DNA from: Streptomyces longwoodensis
Lineage (GTDB): Bacteria > Actinomycetota > Actinomycetes > Streptomycetales > Streptomycetaceae
Assembly (NCBI RefSeq): GCF_001514125.1
Contig: NZ_KQ948549.1
Span: 769,257-833,256 of the forward strand
Direction of reading: 5' to 3'
Length of the DNA stretch: 64,000 bases
The notes beneath the pieces are model-generated. The model worked only from the letters and a program-made list of their open reading frames with translations, was not told the origin of the DNA and searched no databases. The translations under genes and the position numbers were made by a program. Shown in pieces: positions 40,467 to 49,079 of this stretch (positions are counted from its first letter, which is position 1; each line of letters starts with the position of its first letter).

Positions 40467-41390
40467 TCACGCCACCTTGATGACGACCTTGCCCGCGGCG
40501 TGACCGTTCTCGACGGTGGCGAGGGCGGCCGGGGCGTCGGAGAGCGGATGGACCGCGGTGATCACGGGGGCGAGGAGTCCGTCGAGGGCCAGCCGGGCCG
40601 CCCGCTCCAGGTTCTCGCGGTCGAGGCGGCGCTCGACGAAACGCCCGCCGAGTTCGGGCACGGACATGTCACCCACGGAGATGACGTCGCGGGGGTCCCG
40701 GGCCAGCGGAGCGACCGTCCGCAGCGAGCTGCCCCCCGCCAGGTCGACGATGCCGTCGAAGCCGTCCGGAACCAGCTCACGGGCCGCGGCGGCGACGTCC
40801 CCGGCGGTGTAGTCGATGAACCGCACCCCGATGGCCTCGGCGTGCTCGCGCTTGGCGGCACTGCCGGTGCCGGTCACGCGCAGCTCGCGCCCGACGGCCA
40901 GCCGGGCGACGGCCAGGCCGACCCCGCCCCCGACCCCGTTGACCAGGATCGTGGCACCGGCCGGGAGGCCGAGCTGGTCGAGCACGTCCACCGCGGTCGT
41001 TCCGGCCACCGGCAGCGTCGCCGCCACGGTCGCGGACAGGCCCTCCGGGATGCGCGCGGTGTTCGGCGCGGACAGCACCGTCGTCTCGGCGTAGGTGCCG
41101 CCACCGGTGAGGGCGAAGCCGAAGACCGCGTCACCCACCTCGAGCCCGTCGACGTCCTCGCCCCGGGCGAGAACGGTCCCGGCTGCCTCCATGCCCAGGA
41201 CGCGGGGGAACGGACGCCCGCCGTCGAGCCCGTCGACCAGACCCGAGCGCAGGAGGTGGTCGAGGGGGTTCACCCCGGCCACGTCGACCCGGACCAGCAC
41301 CTCGCCGCGACCGGGGACGGGATCGGGACGATCGAAGAACTCCTGGACCTCGGGCCCGCCATGCCTGCCGAAACCCCACGCCTGTCCCAT
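40467..41390 (-). CDS. Zinc-free MDR-family quinone oxidoreductase/alcohol dehydrogenase
   Basis: 307 aa. MDR architecture: N-terminal GroES-like part with A-G-V-N-P-L-D and V-L-G-M-E-A-A-G-T-V, then Rossmann motif V-N-G-V-G-G-G-V-G. The catalytic zinc Cys/His set is absent, as in quinone oxidoreductases. NADPH-dependent reduction of enones or quinones is expected. Weak RBS at the ATG. A LysR remnant lies just upstream, possibly its former regulator. Confidence 0.88.
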   Translation of the reverse strand: MGQAWGFGRHGGPEVQEFFDRPDPVPGRGEVLVRVDVAGVNPLDHLLRSGLVDGLDGGRPFPRVLGMEAAGTVLARGEDVDGLEVGDAVFGFALTGGGTYAETTVLSAPNTARIPEGLSATVAATLPVAGTTAVDVLDQLGLPAGATILVNGVGGGVGLAVARLAVGRELRVTGTGSAAKREHAEAIGVRFIDYTAGDVAAAARELVPDGFDGIVDLAGGSSLRTVAPLARDPRDVISVGDMSVPELGGRFVERRLDRENLERAARLALDGLLAPVITAVHPLSDAPAALATVENGHAAGKVVIKVA

Positions 41391-41548
41391 CTTGCGCCGC
41401 CTCTCGTACGCTCGGCCCGGTGGTTCCGGGCGTTGTCGCCATCCTCACCTCTGACATTGACGTCAGGGGCAACCGGCTGAGACGCAGATCACAGCACCCG
41501 CGTCGCCGTGGCCGCGGCACCGCACCCGACGCCGGCCGGCGGCTCGTG

Positions 41549-41662
41549 TCAGGTGGTCGAGGCGAAGGCTCGGGTGACAGCCGTGATCGCCGGGGTGGGG
41601 CGGCCGGGGAGCCGCGCCACGAGGACCCGGCGGATCTCGGGGGGCGCGCCTTCGACTTGCGA
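41549..41662 (-). pseudogene. C-terminal remnant of a LysR-family regulator
   Basis: The reading frame ends P-P-E-I-R-R-V-L-V-A-R-L-P-G-R-P-T-P-A-I-T-A-V-T-R-A then a stop. This is the usual C-terminal segment of LysR effector domains. Upstream of it no continuous effector domain or HTH can be followed, so only about 35 codons survive. The rest of the 41391-41774 gap is non-coding. Confidence 0.5.
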
Positions 41663-41774
41663 TCGCTCCTCGGGCCGTCCGCCCACCGACCCCGGGGCCG
41701 ATTCACGTTCGAGTGCGCTCCAGCCGCCACACTGATCGCGAGATCGAGTGCACGGCACAGAACGGCGGCTGCGG

Positions 41775-42584
41775 ATGACGACCACGAACCCGGCGGGGCA
41801 CCCCCTGCCGTACGACACCTACCGTGAGGCGATCGGGCGGGAGACCCGCCGGTTCGCCGACGCGGTGCGGGACGCCGACCCGGCCGGCGCCGTGCCGTCC
41901 TGCCCGGGCTGGACCCTGGCCGACCTCACCCGGCACGTGGGAGCGCTGCAGCGCTGGTTCTGCGTCCTGCTGTCCCGGCGGGTGCAGGAGGTTCCCCGCG
42001 AGCGGGACGTCGAGCTGGGGCTTCCCGAGGACGTACGCGAGTACGCCGACTGGCTGGCGGCGGGCGTGCCCGCGGTGGCGGCCGTACTGCGGGACACCGA
42101 TCCCGGCGCGGCGATGTGGACCTGGGGCGCCGACCCGCACGCGCGGTTCTGGGCCCGCAGGATGCTCTTCGAGACGCTGGTGCACCGGGTGGACGCGGAG
42201 CGTGCCGTCGGCCGCGACGCCGAGGTCGACCCGGAGCCGGCCGCGGACGGCGTCGACGAGTTCCTGGTGAACCTGCCGTACGCCGGGCTCTTCGCGCCGG
42301 GAGTCACCCGACTGCGCGGCGACGGCGAAGTCCTCGCGTTCGGGTGCACGGACATCGGCGGCGCGGCCGGCGAGGAGTGGCGGGTCCGGCTGGAGCCGGA
42401 CGGCTTCCGGCTGGTGGCGGGCGACGGGAGCGGCCCCGGAGCGGCGGACTCCGCGGCCGTCCGGGCTCCCGCCGCGGACCTCCTGCTGCTGCTCTACGGC
42501 CGCCGGTCCTACCGGGAGCCGGTGTTCGAGGTGTCGGGGGACACCGGCCTCCTGGACCGCTGGTTCGCACACACGGCGTTCTGA
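41775..42584 (+). CDS. Maleylpyruvate isomerase-family mycothiol-dependent enzyme
   Basis: 269 aa. DinB/MDMPI fold: C-P-G-W-T-L-A-D-L-T-R-H-V-G (first metal His) and later L-F-E-T-L-V-H-R-V-D-A-E (second metal region), then a C-terminal SCP2-like domain ending R-E-P-V-F-E-V-S-G-D. Family members transfer or use mycothiol on metal-activated substrates. The ATG at 41775 has only a weak site; an ATG nine codons earlier is possible. Stands alone. Confidence 0.88.
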   Translation: MTTTNPAGHPLPYDTYREAIGRETRRFADAVRDADPAGAVPSCPGWTLADLTRHVGALQRWFCVLLSRRVQEVPRERDVELGLPEDVREYADWLAAGVPAVAAVLRDTDPGAAMWTWGADPHARFWARRMLFETLVHRVDAERAVGRDAEVDPEPAADGVDEFLVNLPYAGLFAPGVTRLRGDGEVLAFGCTDIGGAAGEEWRVRLEPDGFRLVAGDGSGPGAADSAAVRAPAADLLLLLYGRRSYREPVFEVSGDTGLLDRWFAHTAF

Positions 42585-42654
42585 CCCCGGGCACCGTTCG
42601 GCGGCGGGCGTGTCCGAGGTGACACGGAATTCGAACACGCGATCTAATACGGGT

Positions 42655-42891
42655 ATGGACGTGAACGACTTCCCCGACGACCTGGTGCAGACGCAAGCCG
42701 CCTGGAACGCCACCTACCAAGCACTCGCCGCACCCCGCCCCCGTGACACCACCGGCCTGCGCCGCCGTCTGCTGCTCCTGTCGGTACGGCTGTGGTGGCA
42801 CCCCTACTGGGAGACGGTCCCCTCGGTGCCGGCGGCACGGGTCGAGCTGCGCCTGCTGGCCCGCGACCACGGCGCTGTCAGGGCGGCGTGA
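42655..42891 (+). CDS. Small hypothetical protein, possibly leaderless mRNA
   Basis: 78 aa: M-D-V-N-D-F-P-D-D-L-V-Q-T-Q-A-A-W-N-A-T-Y-Q-A-L-A, then L-R-R-R-L-L-L-L-S-V-R-L-W-W-H-P-Y-W. A conserved-looking Streptomyces type without known function. There is no RBS, but TAATAC (42645-42650) sits where a -10 element of a leaderless transcript would be. No membrane segment of full length. Confidence 0.6.
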   Translation: MDVNDFPDDLVQTQAAWNATYQALAAPRPRDTTGLRRRLLLLSVRLWWHPYWETVPSVPAARVELRLLARDHGAVRAA

Positions 42892-42960
42892 CCGGTCGCC
42901 CCGGTCGACCGGGAGCAGGCACCCGGGAATCGGACCGACGATGGAAAGGTTTCCTCCCCT

Positions 42961-43347
42961 ATGACCGATCCATCCAGCAACGCCGCCCTTCCCGTGCCTC
43001 CGGCCGAGGCGATACGTGCGGCGCTGGCGGCCGACCGTGTCGGCACACTGCAGCAGATATCCGCCCTGAGCCGTGAGTACGAAGGGATCGTCGAGGCGAA
43101 CGCGCTGGTGGCCGTCGACGACGAGCACGACCCGGAGGGGTCGAGCACGGCCTTCGAGCGGGCGCACGTCGCTTCCCTGCTGTCCCAGACGCGCGAGCAC
43201 CTGCACGATCTCGACAGCGCCCTGGAGCGACTGGAGTCGGGCGACTACGGACGCTGCGAGCAGTGTGGTGAGCCGATCCCGACGGAGCGCCTAGAAGTCC
43301 GCCCGGCGGCGAAGACCTGCGTGCGCTGCGCGTCCACGACTCGTTGA
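42961..43347 (+). CDS. DksA/TraR-type zinc-finger protein
   Basis: 128 aa. Helical N-terminal part, then E-R-L-E-S-G-D-Y-G-R-C-E-Q-C-G-E-P-I-P and T-C-V-R-C-A, giving C-x2-C...C-x2-C. The coiled-coil tip lacks a clear D-x-x-D-x-A motif, so RNA polymerase modulation is not assured. Common in Streptomyces as a stress-related accessory protein. Confidence 0.88.
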   Translation: MTDPSSNAALPVPPAEAIRAALAADRVGTLQQISALSREYEGIVEANALVAVDDEHDPEGSSTAFERAHVASLLSQTREHLHDLDSALERLESGDYGRCEQCGEPIPTERLEVRPAAKTCVRCASTTR

Positions 43348-43381
43348 AGCGTGCTGCGGCCAGTGACCAGCCGTCCGGCGA

Positions 43382-43501
43382 TCAGCCGCCAGCCGAGCGG
43401 CGACCTCCGACGGAGGCGACCAGTGCGTCCGCCACGATCGCCGCATCCGCCTCCGCGACATCCGCTGGGTACTCCGGCAGCAGGTCGTCCCAGACCGGCA
43501 T
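43382..43501 (-). CDS. Short ORF, possible gene fragment
   Basis: 39 codons starting M-P-V-W-D-D-L-L-P-E-Y and continuing V-A-E-A-D-A-A-I-V-A-D-A-L-V-A-S. Codon use is strongly GC3-biased and the composition looks like real protein. A further coding-like stretch (R-F-E-G-D-A-C-D-E-I-D-G) ends just upstream in another frame, as in a frameshifted remnant. No family recognised. The surrounding 43348-43595 region is otherwise empty and locally AT-richer. Confidence 0.35.
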   Translation of the reverse strand: MPVWDDLLPEYPADVAEADAAIVADALVASVGGRRSAGG

Positions 43502-43595
43502 CCCTGAACTACTGATTCAGTTGCCCATCAAGTGTCAGACCGTCAATCTCATCGCAAGCATCGCCTTCAAAGCGCGCATTCGGTAGTTTCCGGGT

Positions 43596-44270
43596 ATGAC
43601 GCCACAGCCGCTTCCCTCCGCCCTCCCGCTGACCGACCGCACCCGGCACCGCCGCCTTCGGGAGCAGGGCAGCCTGGCCCGGGCGGATCTCGACGCGATC
43701 CTGGACGCCGGGTTCCTCTGCCACCTGGGCGTAGTGATCGACGGACGGCCCTTCGTCGTACCGACCGTCTACGGCCGCGACGAGCGGTGGCTGTACGTCC
43801 ACGGCTCCGTCGCCAGCCGCAGTCTCGCCGGGTCCACTCCGGTGTGTGTCACCGCCACCCACGTGGACGGCCTCGTCCTCGCCCGGTCCGTCTTCGAGCA
43901 CGGTGTCAACTACCGCAGCGCCGTGATCCACGGCGAGGCCCGCACCGTCACCGACCCCGACGAGAAGCTGGAGGGACTGCGCCGGCTCACCGAGCACGCG
44001 ACGCCGGGCCAGTGGACGTACGCGCGCCACCCCAGCCGCAAGGAGCTGGCCGCCACCACCCTGCTCGCCGTCTCCCTGGAGGAGGCCTCCGTCAAGATCC
44101 GCACCGGCGGCCCCGACGACGGTGACGGCCCCGACGCCGAGCTGGGCCTGTGGGCCGGAACCCTCCCCCTCACCCAGGTCTGGGGCGCCCCCGTCCCCGA
44201 CCCGCTGCTGCCCCCGGACATCCCGGTGCCGGCGCATGTCGCCCGGCGTGAGGGGACCGGGCAGGGCTGA
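43596..44270 (+). CDS. Pyridoxamine 5'-phosphate oxidase-family flavoprotein
   Basis: 224 aa. Split-barrel FMN fold: H-L-G-V-V-I-D-G-R-P-F-V-V-P-T-V-Y-G-R, then L-Y-V-H-G-S-V-A-S-R. The family covers FMN or F420-type reductases and haem-binding relatives; the closest annotation type is pyridoxamine 5'-phosphate oxidase family protein. Weak RBS at the ATG. No cofactor-specific residue lets me choose FMN over F420. Confidence 0.88.
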   Translation: MTPQPLPSALPLTDRTRHRRLREQGSLARADLDAILDAGFLCHLGVVIDGRPFVVPTVYGRDERWLYVHGSVASRSLAGSTPVCVTATHVDGLVLARSVFEHGVNYRSAVIHGEARTVTDPDEKLEGLRRLTEHATPGQWTYARHPSRKELAATTLLAVSLEEASVKIRTGGPDDGDGPDAELGLWAGTLPLTQVWGAPVPDPLLPPDIPVPAHVARREGTGQG

Positions 44271-44343
44271 TCCAGCACTTACCCGCGCCGGGGTGTCGAT
44301 GAGTCAGGGCACGGCTCCGCCCCGGCTCACACTGCCCCCACCC

Positions 44344-45279
44344 TCACGTGCGCAATGCCTCGAACGCCTGGCGCGCCGCGATTCCGATCGCCAGGTCGAT
44401 GTCCGGTGCCTGTGCCGCACGGCGGTCCGCTCGGGTCAGTGCGGCCATGGCGATCCGGGTTCCGGAGTCCGCCTCGATCACGCCGATCTCGTGCCGCAGG
44501 TGCAAGAACGTGCCCGTCTTCCCGCTCACCCGCAGGCTGTCGGTGCGCAGCTCGGCGGCCAGGCGCTGGCTGAAAACCTGATGGCCCATCAGCCGTCGCA
44601 GCTCGGCCGTGGCCCGGGGCTGTGCCACCTCGTCGCGCCACACCCGTTGCAGCAGGGCGACCAGCCCCGCCGCGGTGCCGGTGTTGGCGTGTGCGGGATC
44701 CAGCGTCCTGATGGTGTGGCGCTGCGCGCGCTCGTCGCGGACTGCCAGTTCCAGGGCGAGGGAGAAGTCGTTGCCCGCGGCGCCGGCGGCGCACTCGTAC
44801 ATGTGGTTGACCCGGTGCCGTACGTGGAGGCCGGCGCAGCCCCAGGCGCGCAACCGGGCGTCGACGTCGGCCACCGGCACCAGGTCGAACAGCGCGTCGG
44901 CCGCGGCGTTGTCGCTCACGGAGAGCATGAGCAGGAGCAGGTCCCCCACGGCGACCGTGGCCGGGTGCCGGAACGCCGCCATGCCGGTGGGGCCGACGCT
45001 GCTGGTGGCCGGGTCGACCGTCACCGGCTGGGCCGCGTCCAGGCCGCCGTTCGCGATCAGGTCCAGTACGACGAGGGCGAGCGGCACCTTCACCACGGAC
45101 GCGAGGGGAACCGGATCGCCGGTGTCGAAGCCGAGTTCCTCGCCCGTGTCGATGTCGCGGGCGAGGAACGAACCGCGGACGCCGAGCGCCGTCCAGTCCC
45201 TGGCGATCACCTCGGCGACGTCCCGCAGCCGGCCGTCGCCGCAGATCTGTTCCGGACGAGGGGGCGTGCCCCCGGTCAT
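44344..45279 (-). CDS. blaB: BlaB-like serine-reactive regulatory protein
   Basis: 311 aa. Class A beta-lactamase-like fold with S-V-V-K (SxxK), V-S-D-N (SDN) and V-S-G-K-T-G-T (KTG), but without a signal peptide, so it is cytosolic. It starts in an ATGA overlap with the LysR gene. In Streptomyces cacaoi the operon blaA-blaB, divergent from blaL, controls beta-lactamase induction; BlaB there is also a penicillin-recognising-type protein. The same order and lengths are seen here. Confidence 0.85.
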   Translation of the reverse strand: MTGGTPPRPEQICGDGRLRDVAEVIARDWTALGVRGSFLARDIDTGEELGFDTGDPVPLASVVKVPLALVVLDLIANGGLDAAQPVTVDPATSSVGPTGMAAFRHPATVAVGDLLLLMLSVSDNAAADALFDLVPVADVDARLRAWGCAGLHVRHRVNHMYECAAGAAGNDFSLALELAVRDERAQRHTIRTLDPAHANTGTAAGLVALLQRVWRDEVAQPRATAELRRLMGHQVFSQRLAAELRTDSLRVSGKTGTFLHLRHEIGVIEADSGTRIAMAALTRADRRAAQAPDIDLAIGIAARQAFEALRT

Positions 45280-46247
45280 CCCTGCGCCGCCAGTCGGGTC
45301 GCGGTGTGCGCCGGCTCGGGACGCCTGTCGACGGTTCTGGTGGCACCGGCCGCCGCCGCCAGGACCGCCGACAGCCACCGCGGTACGTCGCCGCTCCGCT
45401 CGCGCGCGCTCGCGCGCACGTCGTACCCGCGGTGCAGCGAGGCGTCGGCCAGCGGCGCCCAGTCGGCCCCGTGCCGCCGCGCGAACGACTCCCCGCACAG
45501 CAACACCGCGCGGCCGGCCAGTGTCTCGGCGAGCGCGGTGGCCGCTGGTTCGGCCGGCCGTACCCATCGCTCGGGCAGCCCGCAGCGGGCCGCCGCACGT
45601 GCCAGCCTGTCGCGCGCGTACGGCACGTCGTCCTCCGCCAGGGTCAGGACCGGCAGGGGAGCGGTCCGGGCGCCGGTGGTGGCCACGCGGCGCGGCCGCA
45701 GGTCCTCGAGGTGGACCGGGCGCCCCTGCCGGGCGTCCGCCGGCCGGCGTGCGTCACGGGGCGGCGCGGTGGCCACACCGAGCGGCACCCGGTGCGCCGC
45801 GCCCTCCGGCGGAACGCGCAGCACGGCGTAGGCGAGCGTGCCGTCCGCCAGCCGGGCCTCCCGCTCCGCGGGCGGCAGTTCACGCACACCGAGGGTGGCG
45901 CCGTGGTCCGTCCCGGCGCGGATGACCCGGGCCAGCTGGGCCGGCGCGCAGTCGACGGGCACTCCCACGGCCCGGACCCGGGACCGCTGGGCCGAGCGGG
46001 CGGCCTCGTCGAGGCGCTGGGCCCGGTCCAGGACGTCCTGCGCGTAGGGGAGCAGCAGCAGGCCCAGTTCCGTCGTCGCGACCTGGCGACGGGAGCGGTC
46101 GAACAGCGGTCCGCCGAAGTGCGTCTCCAGCGTCTTGATGCGGCGGCTCAGGAGCGGCTGGGCGATGCCGAGCCGGTCGGCCGCCCGCGAGAAGCTCGCT
46201 TCGTCGACCGTGGCGACGTACGCCTCCAGGTGTGCCAGCAGGTCCAT
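45276..46247 (-). CDS. blaA: BlaA-type LysR regulator of beta-lactamase
   Basis: 323 aa. LysR HTH: M-D-L-L-A-H-L-E-A-Y-V-A, S-F-S-R-A-A-D-R-L-G-I-A-Q-P-L-L-S-R-R-I. The effector domain follows to the C-terminus. It is translationally coupled to blaB (ATGA) and divergent from blaL. Palindromes in the 159-bp divergent gap are the expected BlaA binding sites. An ATG start without strong RBS was chosen because it gives the canonical LysR N-terminus. Confidence 0.87.
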   Translation of the reverse strand: MDLLAHLEAYVATVDEASFSRAADRLGIAQPLLSRRIKTLETHFGGPLFDRSRRQVATTELGLLLLPYAQDVLDRAQRLDEAARSAQRSRVRAVGVPVDCAPAQLARVIRAGTDHGATLGVRELPPAEREARLADGTLAYAVLRVPPEGAAHRVPLGVATAPPRDARRPADARQGRPVHLEDLRPRRVATTGARTAPLPVLTLAEDDVPYARDRLARAAARCGLPERWVRPAEPAATALAETLAGRAVLLCGESFARRHGADWAPLADASLHRGYDVRASARERSGDVPRWLSAVLAAAAGATRTVDRRPEPAHTATRLAAQG

Positions 46248-46255
46248 CCAGCAGT

Positions 46256-46304
46256 CATACCACTTCGGTATGGGCCCTTCACTTTTCACTCTTGGACATG
46301 AGTG
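46256..46304. promoter_or_regulatory. LysR-type operator pair in the blaA/blaL gap
   Basis: CATACC-N5-GGTATG (46256-46272) is a perfect T-N11-A-type palindrome immediately upstream of blaA. CACTC-N8-GAGTG (46287-46304) lies 14 bp further toward blaL. Two sites in tandem fit LysR activation of a divergent target. Confidence 0.6.
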
Positions 46305-46406
46305 GGGTCCCGTTGTTTCGCTGGTTGCGTCGGTGATCCACCGAGCCGACGTCCGATTCTCGATGCCCCGATGTCCTTCCACCGACGACCTGGGAGAACC
46401 ACCCAC

Positions 46407-47330
46407 ATGACCAGCGCCGACCCGATGCCGCGCCGCCGCCTGTTCAGGAACGGTCTTGCTCTCAGCGCCGCGGCAGTGGCCCCTACTGCGGCCGCCCCCA
46501 CCGCAGCCGCCGCCCCCGCCGAGGCCGACGAACTCGTCGGTCTCGGCGAGGAGTTCCGCACCCTCGAACAGCGGTACGGCGCGCGGCTCGGTGTCTACGC
46601 CCGCAATGTGCGCACCGGCCGGACCGTGGCCCACCGGGCCGGGGAACGGTTCGCCATGTGCTCGACGTTCAAGGCGTTCGCCGCGGCGGCCGTGCTGCGC
46701 GACCACGCCGACTGCGCCCCCTTGGACCGGGTGATCCATTACCCGCCCAGGGACATCCTCGACAACTCGCAGCACTCCGAGGACCACCTGGCCACGGGAA
46801 TGACGGTGGGCCAGGCGTGCGCCGCCGCCATCCAGTACAGCGACAACACCGCGGGCAACCTGCTGCTGCGCCAGATCGGCGGACCCCAGGGACTCACCCG
46901 GTTCTTCCGCTCACTCGGGGACCGGGTGAGCCGGCTAGACCGCTGGGAGACCGACCTGAACACCGCCGTCCCCGGCGACCAGCGGGACACCAGCACGCCC
47001 CACGCACTCGGCACGAGCTTCGAACGGCTGACCCTCGGTCGCGGCCTGGGCCGGACCGACCGCGAGCACCTCGTCACCTGGCTGAAGGGCAACACCACCA
47101 GCGCCCAGCGGTTCGGCGCCGGGCTCCCGCGGGACTGGACCCTCGCGGACAAGACCGGCACCGGCAGCTACGCCACCGCCCACGACATCGGCATCGCCTG
47201 GACGACACGGCACACGCCCCTGCTGCTGACCGTGCTGTCCACGAAGGACGCCACGGACGCGCCCGTCGACAACGACCTGATCCGCGACACGGCCGCCCTC
47301 CTGGCCGCCACCCTCGCCCCCGGCGAGTAG
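46407..47330 (+). CDS. blaL: Class A beta-lactamase, Tat-type signal
   Basis: 307 aa with GGGAG upstream. The signal carries R-R-R-L-F in front of a hydrophobic Ala-rich core, so Tat export is likely. All class A motifs are present: S86-T-F-K89 (Ambler S70/K73), S-D-N (130-132), E in R-W-E-T-D-L-N (166) and D-K-T-G-T-G-S-Y (234-236). It hydrolyses penicillins outside the cell. Divergent from the blaA-blaB pair that should control it. Confidence 0.95.
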   Translation: MTSADPMPRRRLFRNGLALSAAAVAPTAAAPTAAAAPAEADELVGLGEEFRTLEQRYGARLGVYARNVRTGRTVAHRAGERFAMCSTFKAFAAAAVLRDHADCAPLDRVIHYPPRDILDNSQHSEDHLATGMTVGQACAAAIQYSDNTAGNLLLRQIGGPQGLTRFFRSLGDRVSRLDRWETDLNTAVPGDQRDTSTPHALGTSFERLTLGRGLGRTDREHLVTWLKGNTTSAQRFGAGLPRDWTLADKTGTGSYATAHDIGIAWTTRHTPLLLTVLSTKDATDAPVDNDLIRDTAALLAATLAPGE

Positions 47331-47455
47331 GCGCGGAGCGAGCCGGGCGCCTCCGATGGCCCTCCCGGTGCTGTCGTGAGGCTTCGGGTGCGCGATCCGC
47401 GCGCAGCGGGGTACCCGCCGCCCCGGACCGGTGTCGGCCGAGCGAAGGGCGAGGG

Positions 47456-48028
47456 ATGCGGCGGCAGTTGATGTGGACCCTGGTGGTGCGGAGCTTCGCG
47501 GCTCTGATGTTCGGGGCGCTGGCCCTGGTGTGGCCGGAGGTGACCGTGGAGGCGCTGGCGCTGCTGTTCGGCGCGTACGTCCTCGCCGACGGTCTGTCCC
47601 TCCTGACGAGCGCCCTGCGGCGCAGGGGAGGGGACATGGGGCACCGCACGGCCCACGCGGCCGGGGGAATGCTGGGCATCGCGGTCGGCGCGGTCACCAT
47701 CGCCTGGCCGGGGGTCACCGCGCTCGCGCTGGTCAGCCTGATCGGCGCGTGGGCCGTCGGCGCCGGCGCCGCGGAGCTCTGGGCCGCCACGCGCTTCCGG
47801 CGCGAGCTGCACCACGAGTGGATGCTCTTCGCGGCCGGCGGCGCCTCGGTCGTGGCCGGCGTGCTCGTGGGGGCCCGCCCCGACGCCGGAGCGCTCGTCG
47901 TCGCCCAGGTCGTCGGCGTGTACGCCATGATCTCCGGCCTGCTGACCCTGGCGGCGGCCTGGCGCCTGCACGGCACCACCGCGGCGGCCCACCGGCCGCG
48001 CCGGACCCGGCACGCCTGGCACACTTGA
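47456..48028 (+). CDS. HdeD-family membrane protein
   Basis: 190 aa with AGGGCGAGGG upstream. Six hydrophobic segments alternating with short loops, and the HdeD-type internal duplication: A-L-V-W-P-E-V-T-V-E-A-L near the start and A-W-P-G-V-T-A-L-A in the middle. The family is linked to acid stress in enteric bacteria; its role in Streptomyces is unknown. It lies just upstream of a stress-type sigma factor gene in the same direction. Confidence 0.87.
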   Translation: MRRQLMWTLVVRSFAALMFGALALVWPEVTVEALALLFGAYVLADGLSLLTSALRRRGGDMGHRTAHAAGGMLGIAVGAVTIAWPGVTALALVSLIGAWAVGAGAAELWAATRFRRELHHEWMLFAAGGASVVAGVLVGARPDAGALVVAQVVGVYAMISGLLTLAAAWRLHGTTAAAHRPRRTRHAWHT

Positions 48029-48102
48029 GGCCTGGGCGGGCGGTGCGGAGAGCCGTGAGAAGAGCCCATGAAAAAAGTGAAAAGAAATCGCTCGGATGGC
48101 AC

Positions 48103-48156
48103 GCATGGACCCTGGATGAGAGGGTAGGCGGTGTGTCGCCCACCCGTGCGGTGGGC
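48103..48156 (+). promoter_or_regulatory. SigB-type promoter candidate and leader hairpin
   Basis: GCAT (48103-48106), a 15-bp spacer and GGGTAG (48122-48127) fit the GNNT-N14-16-GGGTAY pattern of SigB-type promoters except for the last base. GCCCACC-CGTGC-GGTGGGC (48138-48156) forms a perfect 7-bp hairpin in the leader before the sigma factor RBS. Autoregulation is suggested. Confidence 0.4.
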
Positions 48157-48193
48157 TCAAGATCTGGATATGGCTCTAGGGAGGGGACACCCC

Positions 48194-49039
48194 ATGACGC
48201 TCATGGGTATGACGACGACGGGCACACGGACGGCGGACCTGCCTGAGATCGCCGATCCGTCCAAGCTCGCGCCGAAGGACGCCCGTGAGCTGTCGAAGGT
48301 GTTCTTCGACCGGCTGTCGATGCTGGAAGAGGGCACGCCCGAGTACAGCTACGCCCGCAACACGCTGATCGAGATGAACATGTCCCTCGTCCGCTTCGCG
48401 GCCGGCCGCTTCCGCAGCCGTGGCCCGGAGGAGATGGAGGACATCGTCCAGGTCGGCATGATCGGCCTGATCAAGGCGATCGACCGGTTCGAGCTGTCCC
48501 GGGAGGCGGAGTTCACCTCCTTCGCCATCCCCTACATCGTCGGTGAGATCAAGCGGTTCTTCCGCGACACCACCTGGGCCGTGCACGTGCCCCGGCGCCT
48601 GCAGGAGGCCCGCGTCCAGCTGGCCCGCGCCACGGAGGAGCTGAGCAGCCGCCTGGGCCGCACCCCGACGGTCAAGGAACTGTCGGAGCTGATGAGCCTG
48701 CCCGAGGACGAGGTGCGCGAGGCGCGCCTGGCCGCCAACGGCTACAACTCCTCCTCGCTCGACGCCACGATCAACGGCAGCGAGGACGGCGAGGCCGCCC
48801 TGCAGGACTTCATCGGCAGCGAGGACCGCGCGCTGGACCTGGTGGAGGACTTCCACACCCTGGCCCCGCTGATCGCCGACCTGGACGAGCGCGACCGCCA
48901 GATCATCCACATGCGGTTCGTGGAGGAGCTGACCCAGGCCCAGATCGGCGAGCGCCTCGGCGTCTCGCAGATGCACGTCTCCCGCCTGCTGTCCCGCACC
49001 CTGGCCCGTCTGCGCGCGGGCATGTTCCCCAAGGACTGA
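48194..49039 (+). CDS. SigB/SigF-family RNA polymerase sigma factor
   Basis: 281 aa with GAGGGGA eight bases upstream. Region 2: L-I-E-M-N-M-S-L-V-R-F-A-A-G-R-F, D-I-V-Q-V-G-M-I-G-L-I-K-A-I-D-R-F, then F-A-I-P-Y-I-V-G-E-I-K-R-F-F-R-D-T. Region 3 V-P-R-R-L-Q-E-A-R, region 4 L-D-E-R-D-R-Q-I-I-H-M-R-F and Q-I-G-E-R-L-G-V-S-Q-M-H-V-S-R-L. Such factors answer to RsbW-type anti-sigma and RsbV antagonists. An RsbQ-RsbP-RsbV set lies 10 kb downstream. No anti-sigma gene is adjacent. Confidence 0.93.
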   Translation: MTLMGMTTTGTRTADLPEIADPSKLAPKDARELSKVFFDRLSMLEEGTPEYSYARNTLIEMNMSLVRFAAGRFRSRGPEEMEDIVQVGMIGLIKAIDRFELSREAEFTSFAIPYIVGEIKRFFRDTTWAVHVPRRLQEARVQLARATEELSSRLGRTPTVKELSELMSLPEDEVREARLAANGYNSSSLDATINGSEDGEAALQDFIGSEDRALDLVEDFHTLAPLIADLDERDRQIIHMRFVEELTQAQIGERLGVSQMHVSRLLSRTLARLRAGMFPKD

Positions 49040-49079
49040 CCCTCCGCTGCGGCGTACGGTCACCCCCTGAGTCGACCTC

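Noticed and set aside
48068..48127. A 19-codon A-rich ORF starting MKKVKRNRSDG upstream of the sigma factor
   Set aside because: It overlaps the promoter candidate (its stop lies in GGGTAG) and has only a weak RBS; more likely coincidental.
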